DNA from: CAYQDF01 sp964416175
GTDB taxonomy: Bacteria > Chloroflexota > Anaerolineae > Anaerolineales > UBA4823
DNA length: 46,865 bases
Direction: 5' to 3'
Assembly (NCBI GenBank): GCA_964416175.1
Contig: CAYQDF010000012.1
Span: forward strand, 1-46,865
Position 1 is the stretch's first letter, and each line of letters opens with the position of its first letter. Under the pieces are notes generated by a model that was not told where the DNA came from, made no database searches, and saw only the letters and a list, made by a program, of their open reading frames with translations. The position numbers were made by a program, and so were the translations under genes. Shown here piece by piece: positions 1-10,860 of the stretch.

Positions 1-128
1 AGCGGCCAGAAGAAATATATCAATAACCCCAGCAGGGCCACAGTCAGGGCTCTGCGGAGCCAGGGTCTCGTTCCATTTTTAGAGAAGGGCTTCGCGGACG
101 GTGTGCCTGGCAGATCAAGCTGGGGCAT
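1..128 (-). CDS. Partial membrane protein, N-terminal end only
   Basis: The reading frame starts with ATG at 128 on the minus strand and stays open to the left edge, so only about 42 residues are visible. The visible part is a polar, Pro/Lys/Arg-rich leader of about 25 residues followed by a hydrophobic segment (ALTVALLGLLIYFF) that looks like a first transmembrane helix. It lies 9 nt after the stop of the glycosyltransferase on the same strand, so the two are probably co-transcribed. Position after a family 2 glycosyltransferase and the helix style fit a flippase-like (lysylphosphatidylglycerol synthase TM family) protein, but that is a guess. No function can be assigned from this fragment. 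Confidence 0.5.
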   Translation of the reverse strand, partial: MPQLDLPGTPSAKPFSKNGTRPWLRRALTVALLGLLIYFFWP

Positions 129-137
129 AGGGTGCCA

Positions 138-863
138 TTATCTCACAATCGGTCCCATTTTAAATCTTCGCAAACCGCCAGCCAGATACCAGGCCCGCAC
201 GATTTGACCATACATCCGGGAACGGGTTCTTAAACCGGCCAACCACCCCAGGCGCTGTTCGCTGGGTCGGTGCCACACGCCGTACATGGGGACCCGCTTG
301 CAGCGCCATCCATCCTGTTTAGCCGCCACTGTGAGCGCCGTCTCAATCCCATATCCCGCTGCGGCGGTTGGCGAAACGTATCCCAGCAGATCTGAACGCA
401 GGCATCGCTGCCCGCTCAACCAGGGCGTGATGAAGTGGGAAAAATCCGTCCGCCAATATCCGTGCTTGAACTGTCCTATGGTCATATCTGCCTGGCCACG
501 CAAAACCGGCTCGATCAGATCCAGGATGTGGCTCGGCTCGAGGCCGTACAGATCCGCATCGAGCAGCAGCAAACAGTCCGCCTTGGTGGTATGCCATGCG
601 TTGAGGATCGACTGTCCTTTTCCCTGGTTACCCTCATGGGTCAGCAGGCGGATGCGTTGGTCGACCTCGGCTTCTTCTTCGATCTCCCTCCCAGAACCAT
701 CTGTCGAGCCATCATCCACGACAATTATCTCGCCAAGGCACTCGACCTGGCGCAACACAGAAAGTACTTTCCGTACGGTCCGGGCTTCGTTGTATACCGG
801 TAAGATGGCATGGATGGACGAATTGACCGTCGCAGTATATACTGATGTGGGTTCTCCGTTCAC
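138..863 (-). CDS. Family 2 glycosyltransferase (GT-A fold)
   Basis: A 241-residue protein with a typical GT2 nucleotide-sugar binding core: AILPVYNEARTVRKVL near residue 20, VVDDGSTDGSG near residue 50, and LLLDADLYGLE near residue 100 giving the metal-binding DxD-type motif. There are no transmembrane helices, so it probably acts at the cytoplasmic face of the membrane on a lipid or polyprenyl acceptor; donor and acceptor are unknown. The start is GTG at 861-863 with GGAG four bases upstream; a nearby ATG leads straight into a stop. The gene is followed by a membrane protein at the left edge. The family call is firm; the substrate is not predictable. Confidence 0.85.
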   Translation of the reverse strand: MNGEPTSVYTATVNSSIHAILPVYNEARTVRKVLSVLRQVECLGEIIVVDDGSTDGSGREIEEEAEVDQRIRLLTHEGNQGKGQSILNAWHTTKADCLLLLDADLYGLEPSHILDLIEPVLRGQADMTIGQFKHGYWRTDFSHFITPWLSGQRCLRSDLLGYVSPTAAAGYGIETALTVAAKQDGWRCKRVPMYGVWHRPSEQRLGWLAGLRTRSRMYGQIVRAWYLAGGLRRFKMGPIVR

Positions 864-922
864 ATGGCTCCAATGACTTGAAGATACGATCAGAGTTTTC
901 TGCTTCCTTCCCTTGGCGATCC

Positions 923-928
923 ATTATA
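923..928 (-). promoter_or_regulatory. Candidate -10 box for the glycosyltransferase
   Basis: A perfect TATAAT on the minus strand, about 60 nt upstream of the GTG start of the glycosyltransferase. No convincing -35 hexamer is seen at 16-18 nt. It lies in the 259-nt region between divergent genes, which otherwise only holds the alaS promoter on the other strand. Confidence 0.4.
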
Positions 929-1012
929 ACTCACTTGCCAGCGCCGAGTTGCTGTCATCGCAGGGCGATTACCCAGACTGTCTTCATGTGTCGTGAGCGC
1001 ATCTTTCCGAAT

Positions 1013-1021
1013 TGGTATAAT
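1013..1021 (+). promoter_or_regulatory. Extended -10 promoter of alaS
   Basis: TGgTATAAT at 1013-1021 is an extended -10 element on the plus strand; the -35 position (GTGAGC) is poor, as expected for extended -10 promoters. Transcription would start near 1028 and give a leader of about 95 nt before the alaS start. I looked for a T-box fold in that leader and did not see the conserved T-box sequence. Confidence 0.5.
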
Positions 1022-1122
1022 TTACACGGGAATCCACGGATACGCGGGAAAGGATGCGTGTAATCTCAACTTCCGACCCCTCCTTCCCATTCCCTCATCC
1101 CCTCTCCTTCCAGGGAGCTTCT

Positions 1123-3867
<2,745 letters not shown>

Positions 3868-3901
3868 ACTGCGCTCCGGTTGAATCACCGGAGGCACAGC
3901 C

Positions 3902-5401
3902 ATGAAGACCCAGATCATCCAGATCGAACCCCACGACGACGTTATCTCGGTGCGCGACAAAATGGGCTGGACCCAGACAGGACGGCTGGTGCTCGTCTGG
4001 CCCGCGCGTGGAAGACTGCGGCCAGCCGGACATGTACTGTCTCGCCGCCTGGACCTGGTCCTGCTGGCCCGCCACAGCCAGTCTCTCGGCTGCCAGCTGG
4101 CTTTGGTCACGCGCGACTCCCGGGTCAGAGATCACGCGCAAAGCCTAGGCATCCCGGTCTTTCAGTCTGTGCGCGCCGCCCAGGAAAGGCGCTGGAAGCG
4201 GCCTGTTCGCCGGCTCTTGCAGTCAGGACATCTGGAACCGCGCCGCAGACTCGCCGATGTCATCCGACCAGAACGCACACCGGCGCCGCTCAAACCCGTA
4301 CCACGCATGGCAGCCTTCAGCCTGGGGGTCCTGGCGGTGCTGTCCATCGCCGCGGTGCTTTTCCCAAGCGCAGAAATTACAGTCTCCCCCCAGATGGAAG
4401 AGCAGGCGATCCACCTGACGATCCAGGCGAGCGAGTCTGCGGAAAGGGTCAACCTCTCCGGACTCCTCCCTTTGCGGACGATCAGCACCATCGTCGAAGG
4501 GCGTTCCAGTATTTCGACGACGGGCACAACCCGGTTACCGTACCAAACCGCAAAAGGGTCAGTTACCTTCACCAACCTCACCGACAGAGAGATCACCATC
4601 CCTGAGGGGACCGTCGTCACCGTTGCCGATGGATCGATCCGGTTCACAACTGACAGGGAAGGGCGGTTGCCAGCCGGTCCGGGGGCGGAGATCAGCCTGC
4701 CCGTAACCGCCGCGCTCCCCGGAAGCGACGGGAACCTCCCCGCCGGCAGGGTGCAGGCGATCGAAGGGGAACTCGGTGTGTTTATTTCGGTTACAAACCA
4801 GAGGCCATTTTCCGGGGGCGAGGATGCCACCAGCCCGGCAGCCACGGCAGTTGATCGAACAGCGCTCCGCGAGCGACTGCTCTCCTCGCTGGAAGGCGCC
4901 GCCAGGGAAGAGATCCGGCGCTCGCTGCAAGCCGGTGACGTCCTGGTTGACGCGCCAGCGCTGGCGAACGTCCTGGAAGAATCTTACGACCCACCAGGCG
5001 CAGAACCTGCCAGTGAACTGGCATTGAACCTGCGCCTGGAGTACGTGGCTCATGTCGTAACCGGCGCAGACCTGACGGCGCTCGCCGAAGCGATCCTGGA
5101 TACTCGCCTGCCAGCAGGCTATAAAAGCCTCCCTGGGACGCTGGAGATCGAGCACATCACCCAACCCCGATTCCGCGGACCGGGTTCGGCCAGCTGGCAG
5201 ATGCGCGCCGTCCGCACGATCCAGGCAGTCCCTGACCGGAACCAGGCAGTCAGCCTCGCCCTGGGAAAGACCCCTTCCATTGCGACCCAGCATCTCGCCG
5301 AGACCCTTCCCTTATCCGCGGATCCGACGATCGTCCTATACCCCCACTGGTGGCCCCTGATGCCTCTGCTTCCCTTCCGAATCTCATTCCGTGGTGGGTG
5401 A
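3902..5401 (+). CDS. Baseplate-J/gp47-like single-pass membrane protein
   Basis: A 499-residue protein. Residues 1-135 form a basic, Arg-rich cytoplasmic domain (GRLVLVWPARGRLRPAGHVLSRRLDL opens it in two parts: a beta strand, then a basic helix). A single transmembrane helix follows at about 140-163 (AAFSLGVLAVLSIAAVLF), then a large extracellular part rich in beta strands and Thr/Ser, with TAKGSVTFTNLTDREITIPEGTVVT, here cited as the TFTNLTDREITIPEGT stretch, resembling the baseplate J/gp47 fold. Proteins of this kind are common in Chloroflexota, but I know of no experimental function. It has GGAGG about 8 nt before ATG and sits between alaS and ruvX. No other phage tail or injection-system genes are nearby, so a phage origin is unlikely; a cell-surface role is inferred. 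Confidence 0.65.
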   Translation: MKTQIIQIEPHDDVISVRDKMGWTQTGRLVLVWPARGRLRPAGHVLSRRLDLVLLARHSQSLGCQLALVTRDSRVRDHAQSLGIPVFQSVRAAQERRWKRPVRRLLQSGHLEPRRRLADVIRPERTPAPLKPVPRMAAFSLGVLAVLSIAAVLFPSAEITVSPQMEEQAIHLTIQASESAERVNLSGLLPLRTISTIVEGRSSISTTGTTRLPYQTAKGSVTFTNLTDREITIPEGTVVTVADGSIRFTTDREGRLPAGPGAEISLPVTAALPGSDGNLPAGRVQAIEGELGVFISVTNQRPFSGGEDATSPAATAVDRTALRERLLSSLEGAAREEIRRSLQAGDVLVDAPALANVLEESYDPPGAEPASELALNLRLEYVAHVVTGADLTALAEAILDTRLPAGYKSLPGTLEIEHITQPRFRGPGSASWQMRAVRTIQAVPDRNQAVSLALGKTPSIATQHLAETLPLSADPTIVLYPHWWPLMPLLPFRISFRGG

Positions 5402-5419
5402 TCGCCCCCAAGTAACAGG

Positions 5420-5839
5420 ATGAAAGTGCTCGCGGTTGACCCTGGTGCGAAGCGGATCGGCCTTGCCATCAGCGACCCCGGCGGCGTGATCGCCAGGCCG
5501 CTCACGGTGGTCAGGCATGTCGCCCGCGAGGTAGACGCAGCGATCATCGCGTCGATCGCCTCCGAAAACGACGCCGACGAGATCGTCGTCGGCCAATCAT
5601 TCGACGAAGAAGGGCGTCCCACACCGGAAGGTAGGCAGGCCGCCCGGCTGGCGGCAGCCATCAGAAAGCAGACCGACATCCCGGTTGTCATGTGGGACGA
5701 GGCGTTCAGCACCTTCACAGCCCTCGAAGCAGCGAAGGAGATCGGCGTTCCCCGCAGAAAGCGGCGCGGGCACCTGGACGAGATGGCAGCCACGGTCATC
5801 CTTCAAACCTACCTGGATGCAAGGCGAGGAGCAGTATGA
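5420..5839 (+). CDS. ruvX: RuvX/YqgF family RNase H-fold nuclease
   Basis: A 139-residue protein of normal length for the family formerly called putative Holliday junction resolvase. The RNase H-like core is visible: VLAVDPGAKRIGLAISDP at the N-terminus carries the first catalytic Asp, DEIVVGQSFDEEGRP the second acidic strand, and VVMWDEAFST plus GHLDEMAATVIL the remaining acidic residues. In E. coli the homologue takes part in 16S rRNA 5'-end maturation. The stop overlaps the next start (ATGA at 5836-5839), so translation is coupled to mltG, a widespread pairing (ruvX/yqgF beside mltG). Confidence 0.93.
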   Translation: MKVLAVDPGAKRIGLAISDPGGVIARPLTVVRHVAREVDAAIIASIASENDADEIVVGQSFDEEGRPTPEGRQAARLAAAIRKQTDIPVVMWDEAFSTFTALEAAKEIGVPRRKRRGHLDEMAATVILQTYLDARRGAV

Positions 5840-6981
5840 GGACAAGACGCCACACCATTGTGAAGGCCGCAGCTGTTTCCCTGGTCCTTCTACTCTGCGC
5901 CGGGACGTGCGCTGTGCTCGGCGGGACGCTCTATCTATTCGATCGAGTCGAGGCCACTTTTGGTCCTCCAAGACCAGGGATGGGACTCGTCGAGAGACTC
6001 TACCTATCAACGCTGCTTTATCTGCGTTCGGATGCTCTGACGGAGCCGAACAACCCGCTGGCCGGCTCGCTGGCGTTCGAAGTCACGCTGGGTGAAACGC
6101 CCCAGTCCATCGCGTCCAACCTTGAAGCGGCCGGCGCGATCCCAGACGCCGAGGCATTCCTCGCTTACCTGCGGTACGCCGGCCTGGACAGGACTATCCA
6201 GGCCGGCGATTACAAGCTCGAGCTGTCGATCAGCCCGGTGGAGATCGCTGAATCTCTCCAGGACGCCACTCCGAAAGAAGTGGCTTTCTCTATCCTGCCC
6301 GGCTGGCGGTTGGAAGAGATCGCGGCCAGCCTCCCCACCTCGGGCCTGGAATTCTCCCCCGAAGAATTCCTCGCTGCAGCTCGTGCCTGGTCCGAAGACC
6401 GCCCGTTATTTGAAGATCTCCCCCGAGGCGCCAGCCTCGAGGGATTCCTGCCCCCAGGTACGTACGAGATCCCCCGCCGATCCAGCGTGCGAATGTTCCT
6501 GGCGATCCTGCTGGAACGCTTCGAGTCCCGGTTGACCCCGGACCTCCGCGCCGGGTTCGAGCGCCAGGGTTTGACGCTGTATGCAGCTGTCACCCTGGCT
6601 TCCATCGTCCAGCGCGAATCCGTGCTCCCGGACGAGATGCCGATGATCGCTTCGGTATTCCTCAACCGCCTGGCGATAGAGATGCCCCTCGAAGCGGATT
6701 CGACCGTCCAGTATGCTCTGGGCTACAACAACCGCCAGAAGACCTGGTGGACGAACCCGCTGACAAGCCACGACCTGGAGGTCGATTCACTGTACAACAC
6801 ATACCGATACCCTGGGCTGCCCCCTTCCCCCATAGCGAACCCCGGAGAGGAAGCGCTGCGCGCCGTGGCTTTCCCCGCGCAGACAGCGTATTATTACTTC
6901 CGGGCCGCCTGCGATGGCTCCGGCCGCCACGTTTTCGCCACAACTTACCAGGAGCATCTCCAGAACGCCTGTCCACCCTGA
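5836..6981 (+). CDS. mltG: Endolytic murein transglycosylase MltG
   Basis: MltG cleaves nascent peptidoglycan strands at the membrane and is thought to set glycan length. The 381-residue protein starts with a basic tail and one transmembrane anchor (residues about 12-38), then a LysM-like/YceG N-lobe (FEVTLGETPQSIASNLEAAGAI). The catalytic YceG core carries IVQRESVLPDEMPMIASVFLNRL with the conserved Glu, and YNTYRYPGLPPSPIANPG near the C-terminus. The ATG at 5836 overlaps the ruvX stop; a longer in-frame extension back to 5692 lies inside ruvX and is rejected. Its presence argues for a peptidoglycan wall in this organism. Confidence 0.92.
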   Translation: MRTRRHTIVKAAAVSLVLLLCAGTCAVLGGTLYLFDRVEATFGPPRPGMGLVERLYLSTLLYLRSDALTEPNNPLAGSLAFEVTLGETPQSIASNLEAAGAIPDAEAFLAYLRYAGLDRTIQAGDYKLELSISPVEIAESLQDATPKEVAFSILPGWRLEEIAASLPTSGLEFSPEEFLAAARAWSEDRPLFEDLPRGASLEGFLPPGTYEIPRRSSVRMFLAILLERFESRLTPDLRAGFERQGLTLYAAVTLASIVQRESVLPDEMPMIASVFLNRLAIEMPLEADSTVQYALGYNNRQKTWWTNPLTSHDLEVDSLYNTYRYPGLPPSPIANPGEEALRAVAFPAQTAYYYFRAACDGSGRHVFATTYQEHLQNACPP

Positions 6982-7035
6982 CCGGACATGAGCTATCAGT
7001 ACCAATTTCCTGTTCATTATCAGGCGTGCTTCAGT

Positions 7036-7041
7036 TATTAT
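7036..7041 (+). promoter_or_regulatory. -10 box of a candidate leaderless promoter
   Basis: TATTAT (one mismatch to TATAAT) ends 7 nt before the ATG of the sugar dehydrogenase, so transcription would start at or next to the start codon. No Shine-Dalgarno sequence is seen, which fits a leaderless transcript. The -35 region is poor. Confidence 0.4.
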
Positions 7042-7048
7042 AGATAAC

Positions 7049-8293
7049 ATGGGTTGGATTGGTCTGGAAAACCAGATCGCCGGAAAGAAATCCTTTTTGG
7101 TCTTGCTGGCCGGGATCGCAGGGAGCCTGATCACGCTCTTTGCCCTCGCCCGGCCCACTCCCGCAGCGCCCAAGGTCGCCCTCGCACTGGTCGCTGGCGG
7201 GCTGGACGCCCCCGTGCATATCACGCACGCCGGGGACGGCAGCGGGCGGATCTTCGTAGTAGAGCAGCGCGGCCGGATAAAAATAATCAAAAATGGCATC
7301 CAGCAAGGCACATTCCTCGATATCACCGACCGGGTGCGCTCGCCATTTTCCGGCGGTGGAAACGAGGAGGGGCTGCTCAGCGTCGCATTCCCGCCCGGCT
7401 ACGGGTCCTCCCTCGCTCACTTCTACGTCTATTACACCCGGGAGAACGGCGATAACCGGGTCTCCCGCTTCTCACTGGGTCTCAGCCCGGATTCAGCCGA
7501 CCCAAACAGCGAAGAGACGATCCTCGATCTCACCCACCCAACCAACCAGAACCATAATGGCGGACAGCTTCAATTCGGTCCGGATGGATACTTATACATC
7601 GCGACCGGGGACGGCGGCGGCGGGGGCGACCCGGCGGGGAACGCCCAGAACCCGGGTTCTCTCCTCGGAAAGCTGCTGCGCATCGATGTAGAATCAGGAG
7701 ATTCTCCATACGGCGTCCCATCGGACAACCCGTTCGCCGGGGCAGGCGGATACCTGGAAGAGATCTGGGCTCTAGGCCTGCGCAATCCCTGGCGCTTTTC
7801 GTTCGACCGCCAGACGGGGGATCTTTACCTTGGCGACGTCGGGCAGGGGTCCTGGGAGGAGATCGACTACCAGCCTGCCAGCAGCCTGGGCGGGGAAAAT
7901 TACGGATGGAACATTCTGGAAGGCTTTGAATGCTACAATGACCCGACTTGCGATGACAGCGGGTTGGTGCCGCCAGCCCACGTGTACGCCACCCACCTTG
8001 ATGGGACCTGCGCCGTCACCGGAGGGTACGTATACCGCGGGGCGGCTTATCCCGATCTGGCGGGCATCTATCTCTTCGCGGATTACTGCAGCGGGGTGAT
8101 CTGGAGCCTGCAAAACCAGGGCGGTAGCTGGGTCGATCAGGTCTTACTCGATACCACTCTGAATATCACCACCTTCGGGGAAGACGAGGCCGGCGAACTG
8201 TACCTGACGGACTCTTCGACTGGATCGCTCTACCGGATCGTCCAGGCGATCTTCACCAACCCCAATTACCTGCCCATCATTCTTACGGATTAG
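7049..8293 (+). CDS. Secreted PQQ-dependent sugar dehydrogenase family protein
   Basis: A 414-residue six-bladed beta-propeller of the glucose/sorbosone dehydrogenase (YliI/Asd) family. A signal anchor covers residues about 13-36 (KSFLVLLAGIAGSLITLFALA). Family features follow: APVHITHAGDGSGRIFVVEQRG, NEEGLLSVAFPPGY, NHNGGQLQFGPDGYLYIATGDGG with the conserved catalytic-type His, IWALGLRNPWRFSFD, and DVGQGSWEEIDYQP. Relatives oxidise aldose sugars outside the cytoplasm with PQQ as cofactor; no PQQ biosynthesis genes are in view, so cofactor use here is inferred. It is monocistronic, convergent with lon. The precise substrate is unknown. Confidence 0.85.
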   Translation: MGWIGLENQIAGKKSFLVLLAGIAGSLITLFALARPTPAAPKVALALVAGGLDAPVHITHAGDGSGRIFVVEQRGRIKIIKNGIQQGTFLDITDRVRSPFSGGGNEEGLLSVAFPPGYGSSLAHFYVYYTRENGDNRVSRFSLGLSPDSADPNSEETILDLTHPTNQNHNGGQLQFGPDGYLYIATGDGGGGGDPAGNAQNPGSLLGKLLRIDVESGDSPYGVPSDNPFAGAGGYLEEIWALGLRNPWRFSFDRQTGDLYLGDVGQGSWEEIDYQPASSLGGENYGWNILEGFECYNDPTCDDSGLVPPAHVYATHLDGTCAVTGGYVYRGAAYPDLAGIYLFADYCSGVIWSLQNQGGSWVDQVLLDTTLNITTFGEDEAGELYLTDSSTGSLYRIVQAIFTNPNYLPIILTD

Positions 8294-8303
8294 GGCTCCA
8301 GCC

Positions 8304-8328
8304 AAAAAGGAGCAGCGCCGGGCTGCTC
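8304..8328 (-). terminator. Intrinsic terminator of the folC-lon operon
   Basis: On the minus strand a perfect 7-bp stem GAGCAGC / GCTGCTC with a 5-nt loop (positions 8310-8328) is followed by CC and TTTTT (8304-8308). It begins four bases after the lon stop codon and sits in the 38-nt gap between convergent genes. The plus-strand reading lacks a T-run after the stem, so it mainly serves lon. Confidence 0.85.
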
Positions 8329-8331
8329 GTG

Positions 8332-10860
8332 TCAGGCGCGCGGATGGACGACCGGCGGGGGTTCTGTGGTCCGTGGAGACTCTTCGGAAAGTGGTCTTTT
8401 CCCAGGCACTGGTTTTTCCGGGTGGGTGCGCCTGGAAGCCGGTTTTGGCTGCAATGCGATCTCCAGCACCTGATCCATGTGATCGACCGCCAACAATTCC
8501 AGCGACTCCCTGGCGCGTTTGGGGATGTCGATCAGATCCTTCTGGTTGCGCCGCGGCAGGATGACCGTCTTCAGGCCGTACCGGTGCGCCGCCAGGACCT
8601 TCTCACGCACGCCCCCGACCGGCAGAACCCGGCCGCGCAGCGTGATCTCACCGGTCATCCCGACGTCCTTTCTCACCTTCCGCCCGCTGAAAGCGGAGAT
8701 CAGCGCCGTGGCGATGGTGATCCCGGCGCTCGGACCGTCCTTGGGGATGGCTCCCTCCGGGATGTGAATGTGCACGTCGATGTTCTCGAAGATCTCGGGG
8801 TTGATCCCCAGCTGTTTGGTGCGGGATTTCAGGTAAGAGAGCGCGGCCTGGGCGGATTCCTGCATCACGGTACCGATCTGCCCGGTGATCTGCATCCCGC
8901 CCTTTCCATCGACCAGCAGCACCTCCACCGGCATGATCTCGCCGCCATTTTCCGTCCAGGCAATGGCGGTCGCCACGCCGACTTCGTCCCGCCTTTCAGC
9001 TTCCAGGTTGAAGAACTGCGGTGGGCCCAGATATTTTTCGACCTGCGATGCCCCGATCTGGTGCGGATACCGTTTCCCTTCTGCTTTCAGGCGGGCAACC
9101 TTCCGGCAAATGCGGCCGATCTCCCGCTCGAGGTTACGCACCCCGGCTTCGTAGGTGTATTCACGGATCAGGCGCTGGATCGCCTGGTCAGTGATGGCCA
9201 GCTCAGCCTCCCCAAGCCCGTTCTCATCCATCTGACGGGGGATCAGGAAGCGCCTGGAGATCTCCAGCTTCTCTTCCTCGATGTAGCCAGGGAACTCGAT
9301 CAGCTCCATCCGATCGAGCAGGGCGGGTGGGATCGTCCCGGTCGTGTTGGCGGTGGTAATGAACATCACCTTCGATAGATCGTAAGGCAGCTCGAGATAG
9401 TGGTCGGAGAACGCGTGGTTCTGTTCAGGATCGAGCACTTCGAGCAAAGCGGAGGCCGGGTCGCCGCGAAAATCCTGTCCCAGTTTGTCGACTTCGTCAA
9501 GCATGAACAGCGGGTTCACGGTGCCAGCCCGGCGCATGGTCTGCAGGATCCTGCCGGGGAGCGCGCCGACGTAAGTCCGCCGGTGGCCGCGGATCTCGGC
9601 CTCATCGCGCACGCCGCCCAACGACAGGCGGACAAATTTGCGGCCCAGCGCTTCGCTGATCGAACGCCCCAGGGATGTCTTTCCGGTCCCGGGCGGCCCG
9701 ACGAAGCACAGGATCGGCTGCCGGGATCGTGTGGGTCGCAAGCTGCGCACGGCGATATATTCCAGAATACGGTCTTTCGCCCGCGCCAGCCCATGATGGT
9801 ACTGGTCGAGCACTTTCTCCGCGTGCCGGACGTCTAGGTTGTCGTCCGTTGCATTGACCCATGGCAGCTCCAGGATCCATTCCAGGTACGTGCGGATGAT
9901 ACCGACTTCCGGGGAGAGCGGCGGCATCTGGCTCATCCGGTCCACCTCTTTCAGCGCCCGGACCTGGACTTCCTCCGGCAGCCCGATCCCCTCGATCCGG
10001 CTCCGCAGTTCGCTTAATTCACGCGCCCAGGGATCGCTCTCTCCCAGCTCCGTCTGGATGACTTTCATCTGCTCGCGCAGGTAGAACTCCCGCTGGGTTC
10101 GGTCGACCTCACCCTGCGCCCGCGCGTGGATTTCGTCCTCCAGCTCCAGCACGTCCGCCTCCTGCGCCAGGATCTTGACCACCCGGCGGAGCCGCTCGAG
10201 GGGATCTGGAATCATCAGGAGCTCCACCCTTTGGTCGATCGGCGGCGCGATCGAGGTGACGATCATGTCCGCCAGCCAGCCGGGCTCCTCGATGTTCAGG
10301 GCATACAGGTACGCCTCTTCCGGCAGGCTCCGGTCCAGTTGCACACAACGCTGGAAGAGCTCGAGCACGGTTCGCATGGTCGCGTCGACCTGGCGGTCGA
10401 CCTTCGTGGCTTCGAAGATCCGGCGCGCCCGCACGACCGGATAAGGTTCCAGCTGGGTGAATTCGATGATCTCCAGCCGCCGCCGGCCCTGGACCAGCGC
10501 GGAGCTGGAGCCGTCCGGCATGCTCAACAGCCTGCCAACGGCGATCTCCATGCCGATCGGATAGAAATCCTCCGGGCCCGGATTTTCCTGCTCTGAATCC
10601 CGCTGGAACAAAGCGATCATGGTCTGTTCCTCCGCCTGGGCTTCTTCGATCGCCAGGAGGGAGCTCTCCCGACCAACAAAGATCGGGGAGACCATGCGGG
10701 GATAAACGACCAGGTCCCGCAGCGGGATCGCCGGACACTCGATGAAACCCTGATCGTCCGGCAGAGCATCCTGGACTGCGTACAGCTCTTCAGTCCGGCT
10801 GTGCAGGGCTTCCCCAAATTCGTCTTCGTCGTCTCTTGTAAACCAATCGTCGCTTCTCAT
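8332..10860 (-). CDS. lon: ATP-dependent protease Lon (LonA type)
   Basis: Lon is a cytoplasmic AAA+ protease for misfolded and regulatory proteins. The 842-residue protein has an N-terminal LON substrate domain (CPAIPLRDLVVYPRMVSPIF from about residue 42), coiled-coil region, AAA+ module with Walker A GPPGTGKTS near residue 390 and Walker B PLFMLDEVDKLG, and the C-terminal Ser-Lys protease with PKDGPSAGI (Ser near 708) and the conserved Lys in VREKVLAAHR near 752. The first 40 residues are acidic (TRDDEDEFGEAL). The ATG overlaps the folC stop (ATGA, 10857-10860), so the genes are coupled. A minus-strand intrinsic terminator follows immediately. Confidence 0.96.
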   Translation of the reverse strand: MRSDDWFTRDDEDEFGEALHSRTEELYAVQDALPDDQGFIECPAIPLRDLVVYPRMVSPIFVGRESSLLAIEEAQAEEQTMIALFQRDSEQENPGPEDFYPIGMEIAVGRLLSMPDGSSSALVQGRRRLEIIEFTQLEPYPVVRARRIFEATKVDRQVDATMRTVLELFQRCVQLDRSLPEEAYLYALNIEEPGWLADMIVTSIAPPIDQRVELLMIPDPLERLRRVVKILAQEADVLELEDEIHARAQGEVDRTQREFYLREQMKVIQTELGESDPWARELSELRSRIEGIGLPEEVQVRALKEVDRMSQMPPLSPEVGIIRTYLEWILELPWVNATDDNLDVRHAEKVLDQYHHGLARAKDRILEYIAVRSLRPTRSRQPILCFVGPPGTGKTSLGRSISEALGRKFVRLSLGGVRDEAEIRGHRRTYVGALPGRILQTMRRAGTVNPLFMLDEVDKLGQDFRGDPASALLEVLDPEQNHAFSDHYLELPYDLSKVMFITTANTTGTIPPALLDRMELIEFPGYIEEEKLEISRRFLIPRQMDENGLGEAELAITDQAIQRLIREYTYEAGVRNLEREIGRICRKVARLKAEGKRYPHQIGASQVEKYLGPPQFFNLEAERRDEVGVATAIAWTENGGEIMPVEVLLVDGKGGMQITGQIGTVMQESAQAALSYLKSRTKQLGINPEIFENIDVHIHIPEGAIPKDGPSAGITIATALISAFSGRKVRKDVGMTGEITLRGRVLPVGGVREKVLAAHRYGLKTVILPRRNQKDLIDIPKRARESLELLAVDHMDQVLEIALQPKPASRRTHPEKPVPGKRPLSEESPRTTEPPPVVHPRA

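Noticed and set aside
1022..1122. Possible T-box riboswitch ahead of alaS
   Set aside because: The leader is only about 95 nt and I do not see the conserved T-box sequence or a terminator stem.
8329..9378. Long open frame on the plus strand opposite lon (349 codons)
   Set aside because: It is antisense to the protease domain of lon, rich in residues produced by GC-biased codon reversal, and shows no domain or ribosome site.
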